Assembly: GCA_045533115.1 (NCBI GenBank)
Contig: JAZSHF010000058.1
Location: forward strand, 1-35,796
DNA length: 35,796 nucleotides
Direction: 5' to 3'
From: Colimorpha_A sp045533115
GTDB lineage: Bacteria; Bacillota; Clostridia; Oscillospirales; CAG-272
In this document: piece by piece, positions 1-7,422 of the stretch
Numbering within the stretch: the stretch's first letter is position 1
How the letters are laid out: each line of letters begins with the position of its first letter
Made by a program: the position numbers and the translations under genes
Notes under the pieces: model-generated
Told to the model about the DNA's origin: nothing
The model's input: only the letters and a program-made list of their open reading frames with translations
Databases searched by the model: none

Positions 1-1
1 A

Positions 2-100
2 ATAGGATATAGGCACGGCATGAGCCTTTCAGGTCTTGTGCTCGCTATCATTGGAATATCATTCTTTGCTTTAACATTCCTAATAGACATATTTAATTAA
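2..100 (+). CDS. C-terminal end of a small membrane protein (partial)
   Basis: An open frame enters from the left edge and ends at TAA (98-100), leaving about 32 residues. They are strongly hydrophobic: a short basic start (YRHGMSLSG) followed by one membrane-spanning stretch (LVLAIIGISFFALTFL). The Ser-Leu-Ser-Gly-Leu-then-hydrophobic pattern resembles the membrane segments of small DUF4190-type proteins, but too little is present to name it. It converges on the recA operon. A hairpin at 157-189 lies between the two. The start codon is outside the window. Confidence 0.45.
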   Translation: MGYRHGMSLSGLVLAIIGISFFALTFLIDIFN

Positions 101-156
101 GCAAAACACAAAAAACGCAACTAGTATAAACACCGAGAATATAAGCAATACAAAAT

Positions 157-189
157 AATTAAAGCGCCCATTTTTTGAGCGCTTTAATT
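157..189 (-). terminator. Hairpin ending the recA operon
   Basis: An 11-bp perfect stem (AATTAAAGCGC / GCGCTTTAATT) with an 11-base loop sits 8 bases beyond the stop of the TSCPD gene. AT-rich flanks on both sides let it act for the minus operon and possibly for the partial plus-strand gene at the left edge. Confidence 0.6.
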
Positions 190-196
190 TATTTCA

Positions 197-451
197 TTAT
201 CCTTTAAGAGCCTCGGCAACAGCCTTTGAAAGCTGATCGGGGCAAGAGGTCTGCTTGAAGCCGCACTTGATGCCCTCGACGCGCTTGATTACCTCGGCAG
301 CGTCCATACCCTCGACGAGCTTGCCGATGCCCTGGAGATTTCCGTGGCAGCCGCCCTCGAAGACTACGTTATGTACCTTGTTTTCGTCGTCGAGCTCGAA
401 GATTATCTTGCGCGAGCAGGTACCACTGGTCTTATATTCGTGTTTCGTCAT
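197..451 (-). CDS. TSCPD domain protein (TIGR03905 family)
   Basis: An 84-residue protein whose C-terminal half carries the Thr-Ser-Cys-Pro-Asp motif that names the TSCPD family (GFKQTSCPDQLSKAV). The N-terminal half has the family pattern T-S-G-T-C-S-R and a Gly-Gly-Cys-His-Gly-Asn turn. The conserved cysteines and histidine suggest metal or nucleotide handling, since the family is related to a domain of ribonucleotide reductases, but no reaction is established for the stand-alone form. I chose the ATG at 449-451 because GAGG lies 9 bases upstream. The longer reading from 472 would overlap recX and lacks a clear ribosome binding site. It is the last gene of the recA operon, starting just past the recX stop. 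Confidence 0.85.
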   Translation of the reverse strand: MTKHEYKTSGTCSRKIIFELDDENKVHNVVFEGGCHGNLQGIGKLVEGMDAAEVIKRVEGIKCGFKQTSCPDQLSKAVAEALKG

Positions 452-452
452 T

Positions 453-944
453 TTATTCATCCTCATTTTCAAGTCTTTTGTACGCTTCCTTAATATCGGA
501 AACGGAATGACCGTATCTCATCAGGAAAGCAAAGGTTTTATCGTCGCGCGCTCCGCCCTTTTTCTTTAAGAGCTTCAAGCAGATCTCGACGAAATCAACG
601 TCCTCCAGCTCGTCGCTTTCAAAGGAAAAGGCGTCGTACGCTTCATCGGTAAACCGTTTCAGCGCAAGCTCTCTCATAATTCGTTTTCTGCCGTAAAGCT
701 TGTTGAGCGCAAGCGAACGTGCGGAACGGAATATCATCCGCGTATCGTTCACGTAGCCCTTCGACGTCATATACTCGCAAACGTCATCTACCGTCGTTTC
801 GGAATAGCCGCGCTCGGTCAGCTTCGTTCTTAGCTGATATAGCGTGTTATCCTTGTAACCGACAATGTTCATCGCCGTGCGAAGCGCCGCACCGTATGCC
901 TTTTCGGGGTCAGACGGTGCGAGTGCTCTGCGTTTTTTATACAT
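453..944 (-). CDS. recX: Regulatory protein RecX
   Basis: About 163 residues with the three-helix repeats of RecX: an AAL-pattern first helix region, then LRTKLTERGYSETTVDDV and a third block ending DIKEAYKRLENEDE. RecX binds RecA filaments and caps or disassembles them, tempering recombination and SOS induction. It directly follows recA, the usual order in many bacteria. The ATG at 942-944 lies inside the last codons of recA (overlap of 8 bases), so translation is probably coupled. The frame stays open upstream for 16 more codons to another Met at 992, but that start would sit deep inside recA, so I prefer the shorter one. Identity is fairly sure; the exact start is less so. Confidence 0.85.
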   Translation of the reverse strand: MYKKRRALAPSDPEKAYGAALRTAMNIVGYKDNTLYQLRTKLTERGYSETTVDDVCEYMTSKGYVNDTRMIFRSARSLALNKLYGRKRIMRELALKRFTDEAYDAFSFESDELEDVDFVEICLKLLKKKGGARDDKTFAFLMRYGHSVSDIKEAYKRLENEDE

Positions 945-2031
945 CGTCGTCAAGATCGAACTCGAAGTCGTCCTCGTCAAGCGATACCTCATTTACCGCT
1001 TCGTCGCCCGTCAGCGCCTTCTTGATCTTTTCCTCAACCTCGCTAAACATTTCGGGGTTGCTTTCAAGGAAAGCAAGCGCATTGTCGCGTCCCTGTCCGA
1101 GACGGGTTCCGTTATAAGAGAACCACGAGCCGCCCTTTTCGATGATTCCGAGCTCGGTACCGATATCCATTATCTCGCCCGAACGGTTGATTCCCTTGCC
1201 GTATATTATATCGAACTCTGCGGTCTTAAAGGGGGGAGCGACCTTGTTCTTAACAATCTTACACTTGGTACGGCTTCCATACGGCTCCGATCCGTTCTTC
1301 AGAACCTCGGAACGGCGGATATCGATACGGACAGACGCGTAGAACTTAAGAGCAGTACCGCCCGTCGTCGTTTCGGGGTTGCCGTACATAACGCCGATCT
1401 TCTGGCGGAGCTGGTTTATGAAGATAACGACCACGTTCGACTTCGAGATAGCACCCGAGAGCTTACGCATTGCCTGCGACATAAGACGCGCGTGCACGCC
1501 GACGTTAGAGTCACCCATATCGCCGTCGATCTCAACCTGCGGTACAAGTGCCGCGACCGAGTCAACGACGAGAACGTCTACCGCACCCGAGCGAACGAGT
1601 GCCTCGGTAATTTCAAGCGCCTGCTCGCCGCTGTCGGGCTGAGAAACGAGAAGATTGTCTATATCAACTCCGAGCGCCTTTGCATATACGGGATCAAGCG
1701 CGTGTTCCGCGTCAACGAACGCCGCAACGCCGCCCTGCTTCTGAGCCTCCGCCGCTATATGAAGCGCGATGGTCGTTTTACCCGAGGATTCGGGTCCGTA
1801 AATTTCAACTATTCTCCCCTTCGGAACTCCGCCTATACCGAGCGCGAGGTCGAGAGTGAGCGAGCCGGTCGGAATTGCGCTTACGCTCATGGCATTATTT
1901 TCGCCGAGACGCATTATTGCTCCCTGTCCGTACTGCTTCGTTATCTGCGTTATCGCAACGTCAAGTGCCTTTTTCTTTTCAGCATCGGTGCCGGGCATTT
2001 CAACCGGCTTTTTGGGTGTTGCTTTAGCCAT
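937..2031 (-). CDS. recA: Recombinase RecA
   Basis: A 364-residue RecA, close to the usual 340-360. The ATP-binding P-loop GPESSGKT lies near residues 79-86, followed by FVDAEHALDP, the Walker B region LLVSQPDSGEQALEI / VDVLVVDSVAALVP, the mobile loop 2 region (FINQLRQKIGVMYGNPETTTGG) and an acidic C-terminus (LDEDDFEFDLDDDV). It forms filaments on single-stranded DNA, drives strand exchange and triggers LexA self-cleavage. The start at 2029-2031 is preceded by AAGGAG at good spacing; the frame is open a further 12 codons but without support. It begins 16 bases after the lipoprotein stop and its end overlaps recX, so it belongs to the operon transcribed from about 3190. Confidence 0.98.
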   Translation of the reverse strand: MAKATPKKPVEMPGTDAEKKKALDVAITQITKQYGQGAIMRLGENNAMSVSAIPTGSLTLDLALGIGGVPKGRIVEIYGPESSGKTTIALHIAAEAQKQGGVAAFVDAEHALDPVYAKALGVDIDNLLVSQPDSGEQALEITEALVRSGAVDVLVVDSVAALVPQVEIDGDMGDSNVGVHARLMSQAMRKLSGAISKSNVVVIFINQLRQKIGVMYGNPETTTGGTALKFYASVRIDIRRSEVLKNGSEPYGSRTKCKIVKNKVAPPFKTAEFDIIYGKGINRSGEIMDIGTELGIIEKGGSWFSYNGTRLGQGRDNALAFLESNPEMFSEVEEKIKKALTGDEAVNEVSLDEDDFEFDLDDDV

Positions 2032-2047
2032 AATTTTATTCTCCTTA

Positions 2048-2638
2048 TCAGTAAGTCGGGCCGTCAAGCAGCCAAACTCCGTTTTCTTTCGTTATAAAAA
2101 AGCGCTTATTTATCTCGTTTCCGTTTTCATCAAGACAAACGGCGTCAACGCTCACATACTTCGGCGTCTTCTTCACCACCGTACTTGAAACAACGGTGAG
2201 CTTCCCCATAATATCGACCACCTCATAGGAGGCATCAATCATCAATTTGCCGTCGATCACCTTATACCGAGGGCTTACGTCATTGTCAAGCAGTCCGTCC
2301 TTGCTCGATGTTTTCGAACCGACGAACATATTTATATAAATTGATTTCAGATATCTTTTTGAATATACCCTCTCGACTTCGGCCTTAATGGCAGGGATCG
2401 ACTTATAGGTGCTTTTCGCAATATCGACCTCAACGTAGGTCGTGTCCTCGTAGCTTCCCGCTTCGTGAGGAAGTCCCTCTCCGAAGAATATCACGTTAAA
2501 TTCATAGGATCGAGGCACGAGGTCGGTGAGAACCGCAAACGCCTCCTCCTCACTTATCTTCAGAGGCTTCGGCTTACTGCAGGAAAAAAGCGGCAGTGAA
2601 AGCGAAAGCGCAAGAAGTAAAATCAGTATTTTTTTCAT
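2048..2638 (-). CDS. Small predicted lipoprotein of the recA operon
   Basis: About 196 residues. A lysine start, a leucine-rich hydrophobic core and a lipobox-like LPLFSC place a lipidated Cys near residue 20, so the protein is expected on the outer face of the membrane. The mature part has no motif I recognise. It is a mixed alpha/beta sequence with Tyr/Val-rich stretches such as TTYVEVDIAKSTYKSI and KLTVVSSTVVKKTPKYVSV, reminiscent of beta-rich domains in clostridial lipoproteins of unknown role. The start follows GGAG by 5 bases and lies 11 bases past the stop of the SLOG gene. recA follows 16 bases later. The longer start at 2653 lacks a ribosome site. Confidence 0.75.
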   Translation of the reverse strand: MKKILILLLALSLSLPLFSCSKPKPLKISEEEAFAVLTDLVPRSYEFNVIFFGEGLPHEAGSYEDTTYVEVDIAKSTYKSIPAIKAEVERVYSKRYLKSIYINMFVGSKTSSKDGLLDNDVSPRYKVIDGKLMIDASYEVVDIMGKLTVVSSTVVKKTPKYVSVDAVCLDENGNEINKRFFITKENGVWLLDGPTY

Positions 2639-2649
2639 TATATCTCCGA

Positions 2650-3162
2650 TCAAATATCAAAGCTAATCTGGTCGCTGATCGCAATGTCGGTCAAGTTTAT
2701 TATTTCAAGTCCTCTTTTTTGAGCGTAGGTAACGGTATTGTAGGTTCCGCCGGCTCTCTTTTTCATATAGGCTATACAGACCACGCTTCTGTCTACCATA
2801 TACTTGTTCCGCATTTGCATACACCCCCTATGGTAGCTTTCGCTCACGTACACCTCGCTGTCGGCGCGATCGCGAACACGCCCAAAAAGCTCAAGCTCCG
2901 ACCGACGCCACTTGCTCGAATAATTGGGACAAGGAAGCGCGAGATTAAGAGTTATATCGGGATAAACGCGCTTCATATTCAGCACCGTCACGGCACAGGC
3001 AAGATCAAAGCCGAGCGCTCCGCCCGCATAGTAATTCTTAATTCCCTTAGCGTAAAGCTCTGTTACGTACTTCGAAACAAGAGCAGCCGCGTCCTTCAGC
3101 TCGTCCTCGGTCATCGCTCGGTGTCCCGTAAAGCAGGCACAGGTATCGGGGGAATATTCCAT
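2650..3162 (-). CDS. SLOG family protein (DUF1273 / YpsA-like)
   Basis: A 170-residue single-domain protein. The N-terminal CACFTGHRAM matches the CxTGHR start typical of YpsA/DUF1273 proteins, and the Rossmann-like turn YYAGGALGFDLACAVTVL follows. A conserved tail motif covers GTYNTVTYAQKRGLEIINL. SLOG proteins bind nucleotide-derived ligands. Bacillus YpsA has been linked to cell division and stress, but no reaction is established. The start is preceded by GGGGGAAG and lies about 30 bases downstream of a good -10 box. It is the first gene of the operon that includes recA, which hints at a DNA-damage or division-checkpoint link; that link is inference. Confidence 0.85.
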   Translation of the reverse strand: MEYSPDTCACFTGHRAMTEDELKDAAALVSKYVTELYAKGIKNYYAGGALGFDLACAVTVLNMKRVYPDITLNLALPCPNYSSKWRRSELELFGRVRDRADSEVYVSESYHRGCMQMRNKYMVDRSVVCIAYMKKRAGGTYNTVTYAQKRGLEIINLTDIAISDQISFDI

Positions 3163-3193
3163 ATTATGCTTCCCCCTTCATCTTACTGAATAC

Positions 3194-3222
3194 AGTATAT
3201 CACAAATCAAGTGAAAAGTCAA
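3194..3222 (-). promoter_or_regulatory. Sigma-A-type promoter of the recA operon
   Basis: On the minus strand TTGACT (3217-3222) and TATACT (3194-3199) are separated by exactly 17 bases. The start of the SLOG gene lies about 30 bases downstream. No other promoter as good is seen between here and recA. Confidence 0.75.
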
Positions 3223-3234
3223 ACATTTGTTTGA
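3219..3234. promoter_or_regulatory. Candidate SOS-box-like operator over the -35 box
   Basis: A perfect 16-base palindrome (TCAAAC-ATTT-GTTTGA) overlaps the -35 element of the recA operon promoter. The Firmicute LexA box is built on CGAAC-N4-GTTCG. This site keeps the spacing and symmetry but has A where the consensus has G in each half. Its position would let a repressor block RNA polymerase. It could also act as a weak hairpin for the upstream ATPase gene, whose stop is a few bases away. Confidence 0.4.
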
Positions 3235-3239
3235 ATTTT

Positions 3240-5399
3240 TTAACCCAAATTTATATAATTATGAGAAATTCCGGCTTTATTCAGGACATCCTCTTCTCTG
3301 CCGTTTGAGGTAAGAACTATTACCTGCCCCTTTTCGTTCGAAAGAAGCTTCATCATATTCGTAAGCCGCGTATCGTCAAGACGCGAAAAACTCTCATCGA
3401 ATACGATGGGCACCGCTTTGCCGCCCGAGATAAGCTCGGACAGTGACAGGCGCAGAGAAACGTAGGTTATATCCGAGGTTCCCGCGCTCATAAACGACTC
3501 GTCTTTCGTTACCCTGCCCTCTCCGCTCTGCGGACGGAAGGTAAGAGAAAACTCACCGTCAACACCGATCTCGTCATACTTGCCGTCGGTAAGCGACGCC
3601 ACCTTCTCCGACGCGCCGCGTGACAGACGCGGGGAAACCGAACGGCGCATATTGTCCGACGCCGTTTCTATCATCGAATATGCAAGAGTATAGGCGTTAA
3701 GACGCTCGGTCAATACCGACTTTTCTTCATTCGTCTTCTTTATAAGCTCGGCAACGTCGTAAGGATGCTCGGCAACTGCCGAAAGCTGTGCCAGGCGAAC
3801 CTCGTGCTTATGCTTTATTTCTTCCTTCAAGCGTATCGATTCCTCTGCAAGCTTCAAGCGTCTGTCAGTATCACGGTAATCGAAGCCGTCGGGAACGTCA
3901 AGCTCCCGCCCATCGTCTATCGGCTCGTAGGGACGCCTTTCCTCAGCCTCGCTCTTCATCTGAACGTAAGCGATACGGGCGTGCTCCGCATCGGTCTCGA
4001 GCCTGTTTGCTATATTTATGACCTCAACGAGATCGGTCAGCACCGCTTTTGAATACTTGATATCCCATCTCGCACACAGATCGTTAAGTGCTTTTACATA
4101 TTTAGCGCGCTCTCTCTTGTGCTCATCGAGATCTCCTCGAATAATATCGAGCTTTGCCTCGTATCCGTCATCGGTCACGAGTGCCTCGGTCTCAAGCTCT
4201 TTTATAATGTCCGACTGCTTCTTGACGAACGAGAATGAGCCGATCATAAAGGATAAGCCGAGAAGCGAGGCAATGCCGAGCGCAATTCCCGCGCCCTTAT
4301 TTCCGCTTATGAACATCCAAGCGCAAAGCGCCGCGCCGATAATGAGCAGAAGAAGGCAAAATACGCCGAACGCCGCTGTAATTCCTCTTTTTACCGTGAC
4401 TATTTTCTTTTTCTCGTTATTTATGCGCAGAGCTTCCTCGCGCGCACGGCGGTCGATCTCCATTTCTCTGTTGAGATTTTCAAGCCGTCTTTCGACACTA
4501 TCTATTCTCGTGTCGCAGTTTGCGACCTCAGCCGCACAATCGCGGAGCGACTGAAGATATGCGGCGTCGGGGAAAAAGCCCTTTCTCGTATGAGACGTCT
4601 TGTGCTCCGAGAGCGCATCGGTCGCTTTGCGGTAATTTTCCTCAAGCTGATCTAAGCGCGCCTTGCTTTCACGGCTCTTTGAAAGCTGATAATCGTCAAT
4701 GCTTGACGCGAGCTTATCTCTTATTGTCCTGTCACTCTCGAGGGTAACGTCGTTATCCTTGAGCTTATTTTCGATAACGAGAAGCTCCTTGCCGTCGTTT
4801 CTCGCCTTTTCGGCACGGGTATCGAGAAGCGAGAGCTTATTTTCAAGCTCAAATATCCTTCCGCCCTTTTTGTTCTTGTGAAGAAGTAGAACTCTTTCGT
4901 CGTCAAGACGCTTAAGTGCCTTTTTTACATTCACACCCTCGTCGGCGGCGAAAAGTAGATTATCGAGAAGCTCCGAGGTGTCCTTGCCGTTTATACGGCT
5001 TCCGCCCGTCTGACCGACGAACGCCGTGCTTGCAAAAAGCCCCGACGGCATACCGAGAAATACCTCGCCCGGAACCTTACCCTCGTAGCAGGTGCTTCCG
5101 TTTTCAAGATCGTATACCGAAACGGAATCCTTCGTTCCCGCCGTTCTTCTCTCTATTCTGTATTTTTTGCCGCCGTCGGATATAACGATACTTCCCGCCA
5201 CGGTATTCGAAGAAAAGCCGATATATCTTTCGCGGTCGCTTTTGCCGTTAAAACCGTAAAGAACGTAACGGATAAACTCCGCTATCGTGCTTTTGCCCGC
5301 CTCGTTATCGCCGCGGACGATATTAACTCCGTCGCGAAGGGACATCTCATATCCGCTTATGCCCGCAAAGGACGTTATTTGTAGGGATTCAATATACAT
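3240..5399 (-). CDS. YhaN/SbcC-like AAA ATPase with central membrane segments
   Basis: 719 residues with SMC/Rad50-type architecture. The N-terminal ATPase half carries Walker A GDNEAGKST (residues 30-38). Long charged coiled-coil arms follow, then two adjacent hydrophobic spans (about residues 336-393), more coiled coil, and the C-terminal half with a signature-like SFMSAGTSDITYVSLRLSLS and Walker B AVPIVFDESFSRLDD (about 660-675). Such ATPases pair with a metallophosphoesterase (SbcD/YhaO) in DNA end processing. The membrane spans in the coil are a YhaN trait. No phosphoesterase gene adjoins it here. It starts 22 bases after galK with GAGG upstream, so it is probably co-transcribed with galK. 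Confidence 0.8.
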   Translation of the reverse strand: MYIESLQITSFAGISGYEMSLRDGVNIVRGDNEAGKSTIAEFIRYVLYGFNGKSDRERYIGFSSNTVAGSIVISDGGKKYRIERRTAGTKDSVSVYDLENGSTCYEGKVPGEVFLGMPSGLFASTAFVGQTGGSRINGKDTSELLDNLLFAADEGVNVKKALKRLDDERVLLLHKNKKGGRIFELENKLSLLDTRAEKARNDGKELLVIENKLKDNDVTLESDRTIRDKLASSIDDYQLSKSRESKARLDQLEENYRKATDALSEHKTSHTRKGFFPDAAYLQSLRDCAAEVANCDTRIDSVERRLENLNREMEIDRRAREEALRINNEKKKIVTVKRGITAAFGVFCLLLLIIGAALCAWMFISGNKGAGIALGIASLLGLSFMIGSFSFVKKQSDIIKELETEALVTDDGYEAKLDIIRGDLDEHKRERAKYVKALNDLCARWDIKYSKAVLTDLVEVINIANRLETDAEHARIAYVQMKSEAEERRPYEPIDDGRELDVPDGFDYRDTDRRLKLAEESIRLKEEIKHKHEVRLAQLSAVAEHPYDVAELIKKTNEEKSVLTERLNAYTLAYSMIETASDNMRRSVSPRLSRGASEKVASLTDGKYDEIGVDGEFSLTFRPQSGEGRVTKDESFMSAGTSDITYVSLRLSLSELISGGKAVPIVFDESFSRLDDTRLTNMMKLLSNEKGQVIVLTSNGREEDVLNKAGISHNYINLG

Positions 5400-5421
5400 A
5401 TCTATCCTCTTGAATTTTTAA

Positions 5422-6708
5422 TTAAAGAACCTTTATAGCTCCGTCTTTTCTTACCTTAAGAACGGTACAGGAGCTTTCACCGAACACTCTTTCGATCTCC
5501 TTTTTATAGGAAGCGACGTCCTCGTTCGGAACGAACGCCTGAATGGTTCCTACAAATCCGCCGCCGTGGATTCTCCAAGCGGAAGGACGGGCGGTATTCG
5601 AAAGCGCGTATTCCGTTACCGCAAGAGCAAGAGAAAGTCCCTGCTCCTCTACGTTCTTCGTTGTGTATACGTTCTGAAGCCACATAAAGGACGAATTGCC
5701 CGATGCCTTAACGCCGTTAAAGAAGCCGTCAAGGTCGCCGTTACGGAGACACTCCGCAAGCACATTTACGCGGTCGTTTTCGCCGATGAAGTGGAAGGCA
5801 CGGAGAATGGCTCTGTCACCGAGCTTTTTTCGAAGCTCGCCTGCGTGGGAAAGAAGAGTATCCTTGTCAAGACCGCGAAGCACCTCTCTGCCGAATTCAG
5901 CCGCAACCGCCTTCATTTCAGCGGGAACAGACGCATAGTCGCCCGTCAGGTCAGCATGGCTTCCGCCGGTATTGGTAATGCAAAGAGAATAGCCCTCAGC
6001 GCTTAGGTCAAAGCCGAGCTTTTCGATCTTCGCCGCCTTAGGATCGGCAAAGTCTATGTAAGAAAATCCGCCGACCGCACAGGCAGTCTGATCCATAAGT
6101 CCCGACGGCTTGCCGAAATAAACGTTCTCAGCATACTGCGAGATCTCGGCAATTACGTGATTAGAAATCTTTCCGTCGTTAACGAAATAGTTGAGAATAT
6201 TTCCGATCATTACCTCAAAAGCCGCAGAGGAAGAAATTCCCGAGCCCTTAAGAACGTTCGATGTCGTATAAGCGTCAAAGCCGCAAACCTTATATCCGCA
6301 GTTCTTGAAGCCGGCACAAACGCCGGAGATAAGGGACGACGACGAATTAAAAAGTGCTTCATCCGGCTTTTCGGGGTTACATGAAACAACGTCCTCGGGG
6401 AAGCCTTTGCTCTTTACTCTTACGGTATCGTCTCCGCTCATTGAAGCGACCGCGATAATGTCAAGGTCGATAGCGGCGGCAATAACGCAACCGCGGTTGT
6501 GGTCGGTATGGTTGCCCGAAATCTCACTTCTACCGGGAACTGAGAATAGGTTAACGTCTCTACTTTCGCCGTAGATAGCGGCAAATTCCTTGACCGCATC
6601 GGTATAACGCGTTCTCTGCACCGTTATATTTTCCTCGCCGTAAAGCGAAGCGAACGCGGAATCGAGATACCCATCGGAAATTTTAGTTATGAGTTCCCGA
6701 ATTTTCAT
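5422..6708 (-). CDS. galK: Galactokinase
   Basis: 428 residues of the GHMP kinase superfamily, phosphorylating galactose at C1 in the Leloir pathway. The sugar-binding signature lies at residues 58-73 in the variant form PGRSEISGNHTDHNRG rather than the textbook GRVNLIGEHTDYN. The ATP loop VLKGSGISSSAAFEV is near residue 152, and the third motif AWRIHGGGFVGTIQAF is near the C-terminus. The EISGNHTDH form is one I associate with clostridial galactokinases, so it does not argue against the function. GGGGAG precedes the start. Upstream (6720-6785) is very AT-rich with several overlapping -10-like boxes, so I could not choose one promoter. No galT or galE is adjacent. Confidence 0.92.
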   Translation of the reverse strand: MKIRELITKISDGYLDSAFASLYGEENITVQRTRYTDAVKEFAAIYGESRDVNLFSVPGRSEISGNHTDHNRGCVIAAAIDLDIIAVASMSGDDTVRVKSKGFPEDVVSCNPEKPDEALFNSSSSLISGVCAGFKNCGYKVCGFDAYTTSNVLKGSGISSSAAFEVMIGNILNYFVNDGKISNHVIAEISQYAENVYFGKPSGLMDQTACAVGGFSYIDFADPKAAKIEKLGFDLSAEGYSLCITNTGGSHADLTGDYASVPAEMKAVAAEFGREVLRGLDKDTLLSHAGELRKKLGDRAILRAFHFIGENDRVNVLAECLRNGDLDGFFNGVKASGNSSFMWLQNVYTTKNVEEQGLSLALAVTEYALSNTARPSAWRIHGGGFVGTIQAFVPNEDVASYKKEIERVFGESSCTVLKVRKDGAIKVL

Positions 6709-6802
6709 AACGCTCCCCTTTTATAGATACTTATAATTATAACTATACTATATCAATTATATATTATAACAAAATATTTCGGTTATATCAAGAGATAAAC
6801 GC

Positions 6803-6832
6803 AAAAAACAGGGTGCTTACACCCCGTTTTTT
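6803..6832 (-). terminator. Terminator whose loop holds the TetR stop codon
   Basis: In minus-strand RNA an A-tract and CGGGGUG pair with CACCCUG and a U-tract (13 pairs, one G-U). The four-base loop is UAAG. The TAA stop of the TetR-family gene (6817-6819) is that loop. On the plus strand the same stem has an A-C mismatch, so it suits minus transcription. Confidence 0.8.
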
Positions 6833-7407
6833 TGAAGCATATCAAATTCTCTTTCGATTTTGTCCTTTATCATATCCATCGTTCCCCCGTCAAACGGAAG
6901 AGCACCCGAATTTATCATCAATGCGCCGCCGAACAGAAGCGCGCGTATAACGAAATACTTTTCATTCAGCGTTTTTTCATCAATATTGGTGGCAACGCAA
7001 TATTCCCGTATCAAATCAATAGTAACGGTAGAAAGCTTGTTTTTTTCGGCAAGGAATTCAGGCTCGAAGACCCTATCGTTCATATAAAGTATCGTCTGGT
7101 ATTCCGGATATGTGCAAAGGAACACAAGATAAGCCATACAGACGGCAACTATCTGATCCCTCGTGGGCTCGCCCTTATGTGACTCTATCGTAGCCTCGAG
7201 AACCTTTTTCCATTTTTTGCCTATATACCGCATAACCTCAAGCAGCAAATCGTTTTTGCTCTCAAAATGCTTATACGGTGCGGCACAGGAAACGTCGCAT
7301 TTCTTAGCCACGCGGCGAATCGAGAAATCGGTAACACCGTGTTCCTCAAGCTCACTTACAGCAGCGATAAGGAACTTCTCCCTGTTTGCTTCGTTAGCCG
7401 TTCTCAT
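6817..7407 (-). CDS. TetR/AcrR family regulator
   Basis: 196 residues. The N-terminal helix-turn-helix is plain (REKFLIAAVSELEEHGVTDFSIRRVAKKCDVSCAAPYKHF in outline: helix, DFSIRRVAKKCDVS, then YKHFESKNDLL), followed by an all-helical ligand domain of normal length. These proteins are dimeric repressors released by small ligands, often lipids or acyl-CoAs. It lies 15 bases downstream of an acyl-CoA synthetase gene in the same operon, so an acyl-CoA or fatty acid effector and autoregulation are reasonable inferences. The ribosome site is modest (AAGGAC, 11-12 bases upstream), suggesting low expression. Its stop is embedded in the terminator loop. Confidence 0.88.
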   Translation of the reverse strand: MRTANEANREKFLIAAVSELEEHGVTDFSIRRVAKKCDVSCAAPYKHFESKNDLLLEVMRYIGKKWKKVLEATIESHKGEPTRDQIVAVCMAYLVFLCTYPEYQTILYMNDRVFEPEFLAEKNKLSTVTIDLIREYCVATNIDEKTLNEKYFVIRALLFGGALMINSGALPFDGGTMDMIKDKIEREFDMLQKNGV

Positions 7408-7422
7408 ACTGAAAAACCGTCC

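Noticed and set aside
865..2097. A 410-codon open frame on the plus strand opposite recA
   Set aside because: It is the antisense shadow of recA and recX, Arg/Leu-rich with no motif, ribosome site or promoter.
6709..6802. Riboswitch or single promoter before galK
   Set aside because: The stretch is AT-rich with many -10-like boxes but no convincing paired structure; I could not choose a promoter.
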